A stretch of DNA of 64,000 nt, taken from contig JACPVX010000011.1 in the NCBI GenBank assembly GCA_016191555.1, forward strand, positions 1 to 64,000, written 5' to 3'. Both the position numbers and the translations under genes were made by a program. Position 1 is the stretch's first letter. The number at the start of each line of letters is the position of its first letter. Of this stretch, positions 7,326 to 16,174 are shown piece by piece. The notes under the pieces are model-generated. The model made no database searches and was not told the origin of the DNA. It saw only the letters and a list, made by a program, of their open reading frames with translations. This DNA is from Bacteroidota bacterium. GTDB taxonomy: Bacteria > Bacteroidota > Bacteroidia > Cytophagales > Cyclobacteriaceae.

Positions 7326-8384
7326 ATGTCATACAAATTACACTCTGCGTTTTTGGCACTTGCTGTTGGGTTACTACTGGCAGCTTGTGGAAAGAAAGAA
7401 CAACCTGCTCAAGAGCAGTCCATTGATGAATCGGCTGTAGCGGTGAAGTTAACACCTGTTCAAGTAGGCGAATACAGTTTGCCCATTGCAAGCTCTGGTT
7501 TAATCGCCACTGAAAATGAGTCACGACTTTCTTTCAAAATTGCCGGTATTGTTTCAAAGATTTATGTGAAGGAAGGACAAAGCGTTACCAAAGGGCAACT
7601 CTTGGCTTCGTTGGATCTGACGGAGATCAACGCGCAGGTTAGTCAGGCGAAAAACAATTTGGATAAAACCAAGCGCGACTTAGAGCGTGGTCAACGATTG
7701 CTGAAAGATTCTGCTGCTACGATTGAGCAACTCCAAAATTTGCAAACAGCTTTTCAGGTAGCGGATGAAGCATATCGCATTGCTACGTTCAATCAGCAAT
7801 ATGCTACCATACGTGCCAATCAAAATGGAAAGGTCATTCGCAAATTGATCAACGAAGGTGAGTTGGTTTCTCCCGGAGCACCAGCGCTGATTATTAATGC
7901 CGCATCACAAAATAATTGGTTGGTAAAAATTGGTTTGCCTGATGTGGATTGGGTGCGTGTAAAGATTGGCGACCGTGTGAAAGTATCTACGGATGCATAT
8001 CCAAATACTATATTCGAAGGCGTGGTCAGCACAATCAATGAAGGTGCCGATGCCATCAGTGGATTGTACCAGGCGGAAGTGAAGGTAAATCCCGGCAACA
8101 AAAAATTGGCGAGCGGTTTGTTTGCAAAAGTACAGATCATCCCGACCGACAAAACCAAGTTGTGGATTGTGCCGATTGAAGCTTTAGTAGAAGGAGCTGG
8201 AAAACAAGCATACATTTTTGTAGCGAACGCAGATCAGAAGACTGTACGCAAAGTGGCTGTGAACATTGCTTACCTCGAAGACACGCAAGCTTACCTATTG
8301 AGTGGCGTAGAAGAAGTGAGTGAAGTAATCACCGCAGGCTCTGCATTCTTAACTGAAAATTCAACCATCACCATTTCAAAGTAA
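7326..8384 (+). CDS. RND efflux periplasmic adaptor (HlyD/MFP family) lipoprotein
   Basis: A 352-residue membrane fusion protein linking an RND pump to TolC. The lipobox LLLAAC puts the acylated cysteine at residue 21. The lipoyl halves are visible as KIAGIVSKIYVKEGQSVTKG near residues 72-91 and TIRANQNGKVIRKLINEGE, flanking a short alpha-hairpin (about residues 97-150). A beta-barrel and a membrane-proximal domain complete the family plan. It begins 4 nt after the ACP-like gene and ends 4 nt before acrB. Confidence 0.94.
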   Translation: MSYKLHSAFLALAVGLLLAACGKKEQPAQEQSIDESAVAVKLTPVQVGEYSLPIASSGLIATENESRLSFKIAGIVSKIYVKEGQSVTKGQLLASLDLTEINAQVSQAKNNLDKTKRDLERGQRLLKDSAATIEQLQNLQTAFQVADEAYRIATFNQQYATIRANQNGKVIRKLINEGELVSPGAPALIINAASQNNWLVKIGLPDVDWVRVKIGDRVKVSTDAYPNTIFEGVVSTINEGADAISGLYQAEVKVNPGNKKLASGLFAKVQIIPTDKTKLWIVPIEALVEGAGKQAYIFVANADQKTVRKVAVNIAYLEDTQAYLLSGVEEVSEVITAGSAFLTENSTITISK

Positions 8385-8388
8385 TCGT

Positions 8389-11300
8389 ATGCGTATCGCA
8401 GAATTTTCCGTAAAGAATTACCAGTTCACACTGATTATGTTTGCGCTGGTGCTGGCGATGGGTTTGAATTCACTCATCAATATGCCGCGTGGGGAAGATC
8501 CTGAAACGGATCAGCCCAGTTTCTCGATTGTAGTCGTTTATCCCGGAACCAGTCCGGAGGACATGGAAAAACTGGTAGTAGATCCGATGGAGAAGCGGAT
8601 CAACGAGTTGGATGACATCAAGCGTTTAACCACTTCTATTAATGATGGCTTGGCTGTATTTCGTGTGGACTACAAGCATGAATCTGACAAAGATGAAAAG
8701 TATCAGGAGATCATTCGAGAGACAGATGCTTTGCGCAAAGAGTTACCGCAAGATATTTACTCCATCACCATTCAGCGGTTCTCATCTACCGATGTGAATA
8801 TTTTGCAGTTGGCATTGATGTCAGAAACGGCATCGTATCGCGAGTTGCAAGATAAAGTAGAAACACTGGAAGAGCGATTGGAGAAAATCAAAAGTCTCAA
8901 GAAGATTGAATCGTTTGGTTTTCCGGAGCAGGAAGTGAAAGTGTCGCTCAACTTAGAGAAGCTGGCGCAGAATCGAATTCCGGTGAATGCCGTGCTCGGA
9001 GCATTGCAAAGCGAAAATGTGAACATACCCGGTGGACGTATTCAAGTGAATACGCGTAACTTCAATATCAAAACCAGTGGCGAGTACAAAGACATTGAAG
9101 AAATTCGAAATACAATTGTCTATTCCGCCAATGGAAAAATTGTGTACCTGAAAGATGTGGCGCAAGTGGAGAGTGGCTACGAAAACGAATCGCACATCAC
9201 ACGACTGAACGGTCATCGTGCAGTGTTGTTGACGGCCAGTCAGAAAGAAGGACAGAATATTTTCAAAGTAGATGATGCCATCACTCCGGTTCTGGATGAG
9301 TTTGAGAAGGAGTTGCCGGCTACTATGAAAATGGTGCGCAACTTTGAGCAAGCAAAAAGCGTAGAGAAACGCTTATCTCGTTTTGCCAAGGATTTCATCA
9401 TTGCGATTTTATTAGTTGCTATCACACTCTTACCACTTGGTACGCGCGCTGCGATTGTAGTGATGATTTCAATACCGTTGTCGATTTTCACTGGATTATT
9501 TTTGTTGGATTCATTTGGATTTACGATCAACCAATTAAGCATTGTAGGACTGATTGTAGCCTTGGGTATTCTGGTGGATGACTCCATTGTGGTGATTGAA
9601 AATATCGAGCGCTACTTGCGCGCAGGCAAAGGTAAACGCGAAGCTTCCATTGAAGCCACCAAACAAATTGGATTGGCTGTATTAGGTTGTACAGCCACAT
9701 TGATACTCGCTTTCTTGCCATTGGTGTTTTTACCGGAGGCAGCCGGAGATTTTATTCGCAGTCTACCGATGGCGGTAATCTTTACGGTGTTGGCTTCATT
9801 GTTTGTGTCGCTGACGATTGTTCCTTTTTTAGCGAGCCGCATTTTGAAGACACACGTTTCATCGGAAGGAAATATTTTCTTGCGTGCCTTGAAGAAATTG
9901 ATTCATGGTACCTACACTCGCTTGCTTCATTGGTGTTTGCGTCATCCTTGGGCTACGCTTGGCTTTACCCTCGTGTTGTTCATTGCGAGCTTGGGATTAT
10001 TCAAAGTAGTAGGATTCAGTTTGTTTCCTAAATCAGAGAAGCCTCAGTTTTTGATCAACATCGAAACGCCATCGAGCACGAGCATCTACGAAACAGATCG
10101 TATAGCGCGGTATGTAGAAGAAGAGTTGAAGAAAGAAAAAGAGATCAGTTACTTTACTTCAAACGTAGGCAAAGGAAATCCACGCATTTACTACAATGTA
10201 ATTGGACGAAGTGAGAGCAGTAACATTGTTCAATTCTTTGTTCAGTTGAAAGGATTAACCACCGAACAAAAAACGAAGTTGATCGACAAACTGCGCGATA
10301 AGTTTATGTTCTATCCCAATGCTAAGATTGAGGTGAAAGATTTTGAGCAAGGCCCTCCGCTGGAAGCACCGATTGCCATGCGCATCTTTGGCGAAAATCT
10401 GGATACCCTTCGCAGCGTGTCAATGAAGATAGAAGAGATCATCAAAAAAACAGAAGGTACCATTTATGTGAACAACCCATTGTCGAATCAGCAGACCGAT
10501 TTACATGTGAAGATCAATAAAGAAAAAGCAGGACAACTAGGTGTGGCCATTAGTGATATTGATCGCGCAATCCGATTGGGTGTAGCTGGTTTGAATGTGG
10601 GTAAATTCACTCCGGGTGAAGGTGAAGATGAAATCAATATCAATGTAACCTTACCCAAGAAAAAGTATTCGGATTTGAATGTATTCAATACACTGCAGGT
10701 CAATTCAATCAACGGGCAGGCCATTCCGTTGCGTCAATTGGCGGTGGTAGAGTTTGAAACGAGTCCGAACCTCATTCGCCATTACGACAAGAATCGTTTT
10801 GCTACGGTTACCTCCTTTGTTAAGAGCGGTTATTTGTATGAAAACGTGACTAATGACGTGATTAAAAAACTGGATGCTTTTCCATTCCCGAAAGGATACT
10901 ATTATGTAGCTGCGGGTGAAGTAGAAAACAAACAAGAGTCATTCGGAGGCTTGAGCACCATTATTCTTATCACTGTGTTTGGATTCATTGCTGTGCTCGT
11001 GTTAGAGTTTGGAAATTTCAAAAGTACACTCATCGTGTTGTCGGTTATCCCACTGGGTGTGATCGGAGCGGTCACGATGTTGTTCCTTACGGGAAATCCA
11101 CTATCGTTTGTAGCGGTGGTTGGTTTGATTGCCTTAGCGGGAATTGAAGTAAAGAACTCTATTTTGTTGGTGGACTTTACACATCAACTTCGTGAACGAG
11201 GAGTAGAGTTGAATGAAGCCATAGAGAAGGCAGGTGAGATTCGCTTTGTGCCCATTGTGCTTACGTCACTCACCGCGATTGGTGGTTTGATTCCGCTAGC

Positions 11301-11463
11301 AATTGAAGGCAACCCATTGTATTCACCTTTGGCGTTGGTGATTATTGGAGGGTTAATCAGCTCTACATTGTTGTCACGATTGGTGACACCAGTGATGTAT
11401 AAATTACTTCCTCCGAAAGTTGAAGTGTTGGGTGAAAAGCCGGGAGATATTCCATTGGAGTAA
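8389..11463 (+). CDS. AcrB-type RND efflux permease
   Basis: A 1024-residue inner-membrane proton-driven exporter. The duplicated RND plan is intact: helix 1 near residues 10-30, a large periplasmic loop, helices 2-6 around residues 330-480, a second loop, and helices 8-12 from about residue 860. The proton relay is conserved as GILVDDSIVVIEN in helix 4, and the partner lysine is in GIEVKNSILLVDF in helix 10. This suggests a drug or hydrophobe exporter rather than a heavy-metal type. The substrate is unknown. It ends the tetR-tolC-acp-hlyD-acrB operon. Confidence 0.95.
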   Translation: MRIAEFSVKNYQFTLIMFALVLAMGLNSLINMPRGEDPETDQPSFSIVVVYPGTSPEDMEKLVVDPMEKRINELDDIKRLTTSINDGLAVFRVDYKHESDKDEKYQEIIRETDALRKELPQDIYSITIQRFSSTDVNILQLALMSETASYRELQDKVETLEERLEKIKSLKKIESFGFPEQEVKVSLNLEKLAQNRIPVNAVLGALQSENVNIPGGRIQVNTRNFNIKTSGEYKDIEEIRNTIVYSANGKIVYLKDVAQVESGYENESHITRLNGHRAVLLTASQKEGQNIFKVDDAITPVLDEFEKELPATMKMVRNFEQAKSVEKRLSRFAKDFIIAILLVAITLLPLGTRAAIVVMISIPLSIFTGLFLLDSFGFTINQLSIVGLIVALGILVDDSIVVIENIERYLRAGKGKREASIEATKQIGLAVLGCTATLILAFLPLVFLPEAAGDFIRSLPMAVIFTVLASLFVSLTIVPFLASRILKTHVSSEGNIFLRALKKLIHGTYTRLLHWCLRHPWATLGFTLVLFIASLGLFKVVGFSLFPKSEKPQFLINIETPSSTSIYETDRIARYVEEELKKEKEISYFTSNVGKGNPRIYYNVIGRSESSNIVQFFVQLKGLTTEQKTKLIDKLRDKFMFYPNAKIEVKDFEQGPPLEAPIAMRIFGENLDTLRSVSMKIEEIIKKTEGTIYVNNPLSNQQTDLHVKINKEKAGQLGVAISDIDRAIRLGVAGLNVGKFTPGEGEDEININVTLPKKKYSDLNVFNTLQVNSINGQAIPLRQLAVVEFETSPNLIRHYDKNRFATVTSFVKSGYLYENVTNDVIKKLDAFPFPKGYYYVAAGEVENKQESFGGLSTIILITVFGFIAVLVLEFGNFKSTLIVLSVIPLGVIGAVTMLFLTGNPLSFVAVVGLIALAGIEVKNSILLVDFTHQLRERGVELNEAIEKAGEIRFVPIVLTSLTAIGGLIPLAIEGNPLYSPLALVIIGGLISSTLLSRLVTPVMYKLLPPKVEVLGEKPGDIPLE

Positions 11464-11490
11464 ATTCTTTATGTGCCGTATATTTATGGA

Positions 11491-12228
11491 ATGAACTCGA
11501 AAGATTTGTTTTCGCAACATTCTAAAAGCTACGCACAATTTCGACCTACTTATCCGAAAGAGCTCTATGATTTTCTATATGCCCACTGTCAGTCGTTTGA
11601 TTTAGCATGGGATTGTGCAACTGGCAATGGGCAAGCTGCCAGAGAGTTGGCTTTGCGATTTAAAAAAGTGTATGCTACCGACATTAGTGAAAAGCAAATT
11701 GAAAGCGCGTACACCAGAGAAAATATTTTCTACAGCGTAGCACGCGCTGAGAAGACTTCATTTGAATCTGAAAGTTTTGACTTGATAACAGTAGCCCAGG
11801 CGTTTCACTGGCTTGATGTAACTTCATTTATGGAGGAAGTTAAGCGAGTTGCAAAGCCAAAAGCAATGGTGGCAGTTTGGGGTTATAGCTTGCTCTCAAT
11901 CAACCAGGAAATCGATGAAATTATGTTATCGTTTTATAAGAATACGATTGGAAGCTATTGGGATAAAGAACGAAGACATGTGGACGAAGCATATCAAGAT
12001 TTACCATTTCCTTTGAACGAGATAAAGGCTCCATCTTTTGATATGAGTTTTGAATGGACACGTGATGACTTGTTAGGTTATGTTAATACATGGTCGGCTG
12101 TTCAGAAATATATCAGTAGGAATGGGGAAAATCCAGTTGACCAACTTACACTACAGATTCGTCCACTTTGGTTAAATCCAACAGTGAAAGTAACCTTTCC
12201 AATATTCATGAGATTAGGTTCAGTCTAA
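11491..12228 (+). CDS. Class I SAM-dependent methyltransferase
   Basis: A 245-residue Methyltransf_11-type protein. Motif I is WDCATGNGQAARELA (about residues 39-53), the acidic end of beta-2 is YATDISEKQI, and the post-I region is AQAFHWLDV. These resemble the Tmt1/YcgJ group of small-molecule methyltransferases. The substrate is unknown. The longer frame starts with GTG at 11473, but the ATG at 11491 gives the usual N-terminus MNSKDLFSQHSKSYAQFRPT. It follows acrB by 27 nt and may be a late member of that transcript. Confidence 0.87.
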   Translation: MNSKDLFSQHSKSYAQFRPTYPKELYDFLYAHCQSFDLAWDCATGNGQAARELALRFKKVYATDISEKQIESAYTRENIFYSVARAEKTSFESESFDLITVAQAFHWLDVTSFMEEVKRVAKPKAMVAVWGYSLLSINQEIDEIMLSFYKNTIGSYWDKERRHVDEAYQDLPFPLNEIKAPSFDMSFEWTRDDLLGYVNTWSAVQKYISRNGENPVDQLTLQIRPLWLNPTVKVTFPIFMRLGSV

Positions 12229-12261
12229 TAATGCAAATCAAAAAAGTCATTTCAAATCCTC

Positions 12262-14571
12262 CTATCTCCTTGCAATAGGTGCAGCTAAACAACTTTCAGG
12301 TATTTTAAAGGCATCACACAATGGCACTGCTTCCTGGCGCACATCCCAGCAAAGTTGATTTACTAATTTGCGAATGGCTTTTGTTTTACTTCCTTCCATA
12401 TAGCCACTTTCCAGATACCAGCCTTTGTTTTTCTCTATCTGCGAAAGCGCGAAGAGTTGACATAACTTGGTGAGCACTGCTTTGCAGCCTGCATCTTTCG
12501 TTTGGTTTACTTGCTCAATAAATTTTTCAACAATCACTCGCTCAATGTGTGCCATGCCTACTTCCACCAAGTGGTGCTGACTCACATTGAAGGCGTCAAA
12601 CGAATCCATACCACTGCTGATGTGTTTCTTTAAGCGTTGTGCAGCCGATACTAAAATGTCGCGCTCGCGGTGTTTGAATGCTTCTAAATGAAAATCAAAA
12701 TCGAGTAAATGTTCTTCATCGGTATTGCGCGTGAAGAATGGATTTAACTCAGCCAACGAAGAGGAAGCTTGTTCGGCAACAAAATTGAGAATGCCAAACA
12801 TACCCATGTTGCTGAACTCTTGTTTGAATTCGGTAAGTCTACTCTTGGCAACCAATTGAAGCAGCACCGTGTTGTCTCCTTCAAATGTGGTGTAAATGTC
12901 GGAGTCATTCTTTAATCGCTCGATGCGATTTTCCGAAAGATATCCTTTGCCACCGCACGCCTCCCGACATTCTTGTAGAGTGGCGGTAGTATTCCATGTA
13001 GCAAATGCTTTTAATCCAGCCGCCAATGCTTCGATCTCTTGCATATCTTCTTCCGAGCGATTCACAAATCGGTGCGTCAAGTATTGCAAAGAGAAATGCA
13101 GAGCGTATGCATTGGCCAACAATGGCATGAGTCTGCGTTGATGAGTGCGGTAGTTCAAAATAGGAATTTCACTAGCACCCTCTGGACCAAATTGTTTGCG
13201 CTGATCGCCATAGCGAATGGCAATGGTCAATCCTGATTTGGAAGCACTCAAACCCGATCTCGGAATTCCGATACGACCACCAACTAAAGTACCGAGCATC
13301 GTAAAAAATCTCCGATTGTCGCTGGCAATCGGGCTTACAAATTTTCCTTCTTCATTGATGCCGGCAAATCGATCCAATAAATTCTCAACCGGAACTACTA
13401 CTTGGTTGTAATGTATTTTTCCGTTGTCTACGCCATTCAAACCCATCTTGCGTCCGCAATCTTCGATCGTAACACCCGGCATGGGTTTACTTTGCGCATC
13501 GCGAATGGGTACTAATACAGCACTTACGCCATAATCTTTTCCATCAATGATTAATTTAACGAATGTGGTGGCCATTTGTCCGTGTACGGCAGCATTACCA
13601 ATGTATTCTTTCTTGGCTTGCTCATGAGGTGTGTTGATCACCAAAGTTTTGGAAGCATGATGGTATGTGGCCGTTGTTTCGATTCCTTTAACGTTAGAGC
13701 CGTGACCAGTTTCAGTCATTGCAAAGCAGCCAGGCAATTGCAGCGTGCCAATTTGCTTTAAGTATTTTTTGTGATGCTTCTCCGTTCCCAAAAAATAAAC
13801 ACTCATACCAAACAAACCGAACTGCACACCGAACTTGATCACCATACTCAGGTCGTGGTAGCTGAGTGTTTCCATGATGGTGAAATATTTTTCCATGTCT
13901 GCCTGACCACCATATTCTTTGGGATATGCCATCGCACCAAAACCCTGATCCGCTAATTGCTTGCACCACTGTAAAACTTTTTCGCGGTAAGCGGAAAGAT
14001 TATCTGTTTCGAGATATTGAAACTCCGGATCGGAAATAACCGTCTTCACTTTTTTGATCATCTCCGATTGATTGCCTTCGAGAATCTTTGCCAACGCCTC
14101 TACATTAAAAGTAGACTGTGTGCTGTGCTGTTCTGTAATGGTGATACGTTTTTCAGGATAAAATTGGTACACTACTTCTCCATGTATCAAACCTAGTGTA
14201 TTGTCAATCGACTCAAGTGAATTTCTGATTTCAGATAATTCACCGTTCAACAAATTTTCAGAATGCTTATGAACCAATGAGATACCAATGTCTACTAGTT
14301 TTGGTTGTGAGGAAGTTGGAATGGTATCTAATGCTTTTCGGATTTCTTCCAGCCATTGCCTGTACTCATCCGGTGTGGGTGGTGATAATGGGTTGATTTG
14401 ATCAAACAAAAACTGTTTTTCTTCTGCGGATAGCCATTTTTGTTTTTCAACGGCTTCTTTAATCACTTTAATTTCTTTGGGAGTCAATACTGCATCGCTC
14501 CACACCATGTAGAAAATGGGCAGAAATACGTGAAGCCTTGGATTGGATTGAACAAGTGGATTTTGTAGCAT
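12262..14571 (-). CDS. Acyl-CoA dehydrogenase/oxidase family flavoprotein with N-terminal extension
   Basis: A 769-residue FAD enzyme acting on acyl-CoA thioesters. The fold resembles peroxisomal acyl-CoA oxidases more than the usual 380-residue dehydrogenases: FAMTETGHGSNVKGIETTA in the middle, QRKQFGPEG, CREACGGKGYLSENRIE, and TFEGDNTVLLQLVA, whose Glu is in the catalytic position. The N-terminal roughly 80 residues (FLPIFYMVWSDAVLTPKEIK) form a helical, TerB-like extension outside the family core. I use the ATG at 14571; the longer frame to 14634 needs a TTG start. It converges with the methyltransferase gene and diverges from the aminoacylase pair. Confidence 0.87.
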   Translation of the reverse strand: MLQNPLVQSNPRLHVFLPIFYMVWSDAVLTPKEIKVIKEAVEKQKWLSAEEKQFLFDQINPLSPPTPDEYRQWLEEIRKALDTIPTSSQPKLVDIGISLVHKHSENLLNGELSEIRNSLESIDNTLGLIHGEVVYQFYPEKRITITEQHSTQSTFNVEALAKILEGNQSEMIKKVKTVISDPEFQYLETDNLSAYREKVLQWCKQLADQGFGAMAYPKEYGGQADMEKYFTIMETLSYHDLSMVIKFGVQFGLFGMSVYFLGTEKHHKKYLKQIGTLQLPGCFAMTETGHGSNVKGIETTATYHHASKTLVINTPHEQAKKEYIGNAAVHGQMATTFVKLIIDGKDYGVSAVLVPIRDAQSKPMPGVTIEDCGRKMGLNGVDNGKIHYNQVVVPVENLLDRFAGINEEGKFVSPIASDNRRFFTMLGTLVGGRIGIPRSGLSASKSGLTIAIRYGDQRKQFGPEGASEIPILNYRTHQRRLMPLLANAYALHFSLQYLTHRFVNRSEEDMQEIEALAAGLKAFATWNTTATLQECREACGGKGYLSENRIERLKNDSDIYTTFEGDNTVLLQLVAKSRLTEFKQEFSNMGMFGILNFVAEQASSSLAELNPFFTRNTDEEHLLDFDFHLEAFKHRERDILVSAAQRLKKHISSGMDSFDAFNVSQHHLVEVGMAHIERVIVEKFIEQVNQTKDAGCKAVLTKLCQLFALSQIEKNKGWYLESGYMEGSKTKAIRKLVNQLCWDVRQEAVPLCDAFKIPESCLAAPIARR

Positions 14572-14661
14572 AAGGTGGTGTTTATAATCTAAAATTAGCA
14601 AATACTTTCGCTTGCCCGATGATCTTAAAATCAATACATTACTTTACTAATAGCTATTACT

Positions 14662-16164
14662 ATGCATCGGGTACTTTTAATCGCACTCATTTTTCTTCTA
14701 GCGAATTGTTCTCAGCCTTCATACGATACAATTATTCGTGGCGCAACCGTTTATGATGGCAACGGTAGTGCCGGAGTGATTACCGATGTTGGCATTCAGG
14801 CAGATACCATCGCATTCATTGGCGACTTGAAAAACGCTAATAGTAAAACAATAGTGGATGCAAAGGGTTTGATTTTAGCCCCCGGATTTATCGATACGCA
14901 CAGCCATCATGGAGGCGGTTTGGAGGAAGATCCGTCCGGCCTGGCGATTGTAAGTCAGGGCGTCACTACAATCATTGTTGGGCAAGATGGTGGATCGCAA
15001 TGGCCGCTTAAAAAATATTTTCAATCACTGATCGATCACCCCGTGGCCGTGAATGTAGGATCTTATAGTGGCCATAACACGATTCGCGATCAAATAGTGG
15101 GTGCCGATTTTAAACGAATATCGACTCAGGCAGAAATCGACAGCATGATTATGTTGTTGCATGAGGACATGAAAGCAGGCGCATTTGGATTATCAACTGG
15201 TTTGGAATATGATCCGGGAATATATTCTACCAAGGGTGAAGTGCTGCAACTTTCAAAAGTGTTACCGTCCTATCAAGGCCGATACATTAGTCATTTGCGC
15301 AGCGAAGATCGCTACTTCTGGGATGCGCTTCAGGAGATTATTACCATCGGCAAAGAAGTAAAGATTCCGGTACAAATCAGTCACTTCAAATTAGCCATGC
15401 GTGGGTTGTGGGGCAAAGCCGATAGTACTTTGCTGTTGTTGGATCAGGCTCGAAATGAAGGCGTGAACATTACCGCTGACTTATATCCATACACTTACTG
15501 GTCTTCTACCATCCGCGTTCTTTTTCCGGATCGGAATTTTACGGACGAAAAAGAAGCGGCTTTCATTTTGAAAGAAGTGACCAGTGCCGAAGGAATTATC
15601 ATGAGCAAATACGATCCCAACCCTGACTATAATGGAAAAAGTTTAGCGGAGATTGCTGCACTGGAAAAACGCACACCCGAAAAAATGCTGATCGAGCTGA
15701 TCAAACGATTGGATGAATGCGAAAAGAAGGGCGATGATTGCGGTGGCAGTATTGTTGCTACAAGCATGGATGAGAATGATGTGAAGAAATTAATGCAATG
15801 GAAGTACACTAATTTTTGTTCAGATGGAAACAGTGGCGGCAGGCATCCACGCGGCTTCGGAGCATTTACACGTATACTCAGTCACTATGTGCGTGAGGAA
15901 AAAACCCTTTCCATGCAGGAAGCAATTTTTAAAATGACCGGCCTGGCGGCTGATCAAATCGGAATCAAAAAGAGAGGACGAATTGCTGTTGGTCATTATG
16001 CAGATTTGGTTTTGTTTAATGAGCAATCGGTGAAAGATCAAGCCACCGTTCAAAATCCGCATCTTGTATCCAAAGGAATTGAGCGAGTATGGGTGAATGG
16101 TCAGATAGTTTGGGCCGATGGTAAAACCACCAATCAACGAAGCGGAAAGGTTATTTATCGCTAA
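14662..16164 (+). CDS. D-aminoacylase family amidohydrolase, lipoprotein (copy 1)
   Basis: A 500-residue amidohydrolase of the N-acyl-D-amino-acid deacylase family, secreted as a lipoprotein (LLANC, Cys16). The N-terminal beta part (DTIIRGATVYDGNG) leads to the metal motif GFIDTHSHH with His80 and His82. Later ligands are HLRSED, ISHFK and CSDGNSGG, and the end HYADLVLFN is typical of the family. The Cys that bridges the metals in characterised D-aminoacylases (in GVTTVVVGNCG) is Gln here (GVTTIIVGQDG). The actual substrate may be a D-amino-acid amide or dipeptide. The next gene is a paralogue 10 nt downstream. Confidence 0.85.
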   Translation: MHRVLLIALIFLLANCSQPSYDTIIRGATVYDGNGSAGVITDVGIQADTIAFIGDLKNANSKTIVDAKGLILAPGFIDTHSHHGGGLEEDPSGLAIVSQGVTTIIVGQDGGSQWPLKKYFQSLIDHPVAVNVGSYSGHNTIRDQIVGADFKRISTQAEIDSMIMLLHEDMKAGAFGLSTGLEYDPGIYSTKGEVLQLSKVLPSYQGRYISHLRSEDRYFWDALQEIITIGKEVKIPVQISHFKLAMRGLWGKADSTLLLLDQARNEGVNITADLYPYTYWSSTIRVLFPDRNFTDEKEAAFILKEVTSAEGIIMSKYDPNPDYNGKSLAEIAALEKRTPEKMLIELIKRLDECEKKGDDCGGSIVATSMDENDVKKLMQWKYTNFCSDGNSGGRHPRGFGAFTRILSHYVREEKTLSMQEAIFKMTGLAADQIGIKKRGRIAVGHYADLVLFNEQSVKDQATVQNPHLVSKGIERVWVNGQIVWADGKTTNQRSGKVIYR

Positions 16165-16174
16165 AGTAATACCT

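Noticed and set aside
9240..9587. 115-residue minus-strand frame inside acrB
   Set aside because: Antisense to strongly conserved RND sequence; several similar frames overlap each other here, as expected for shadows.
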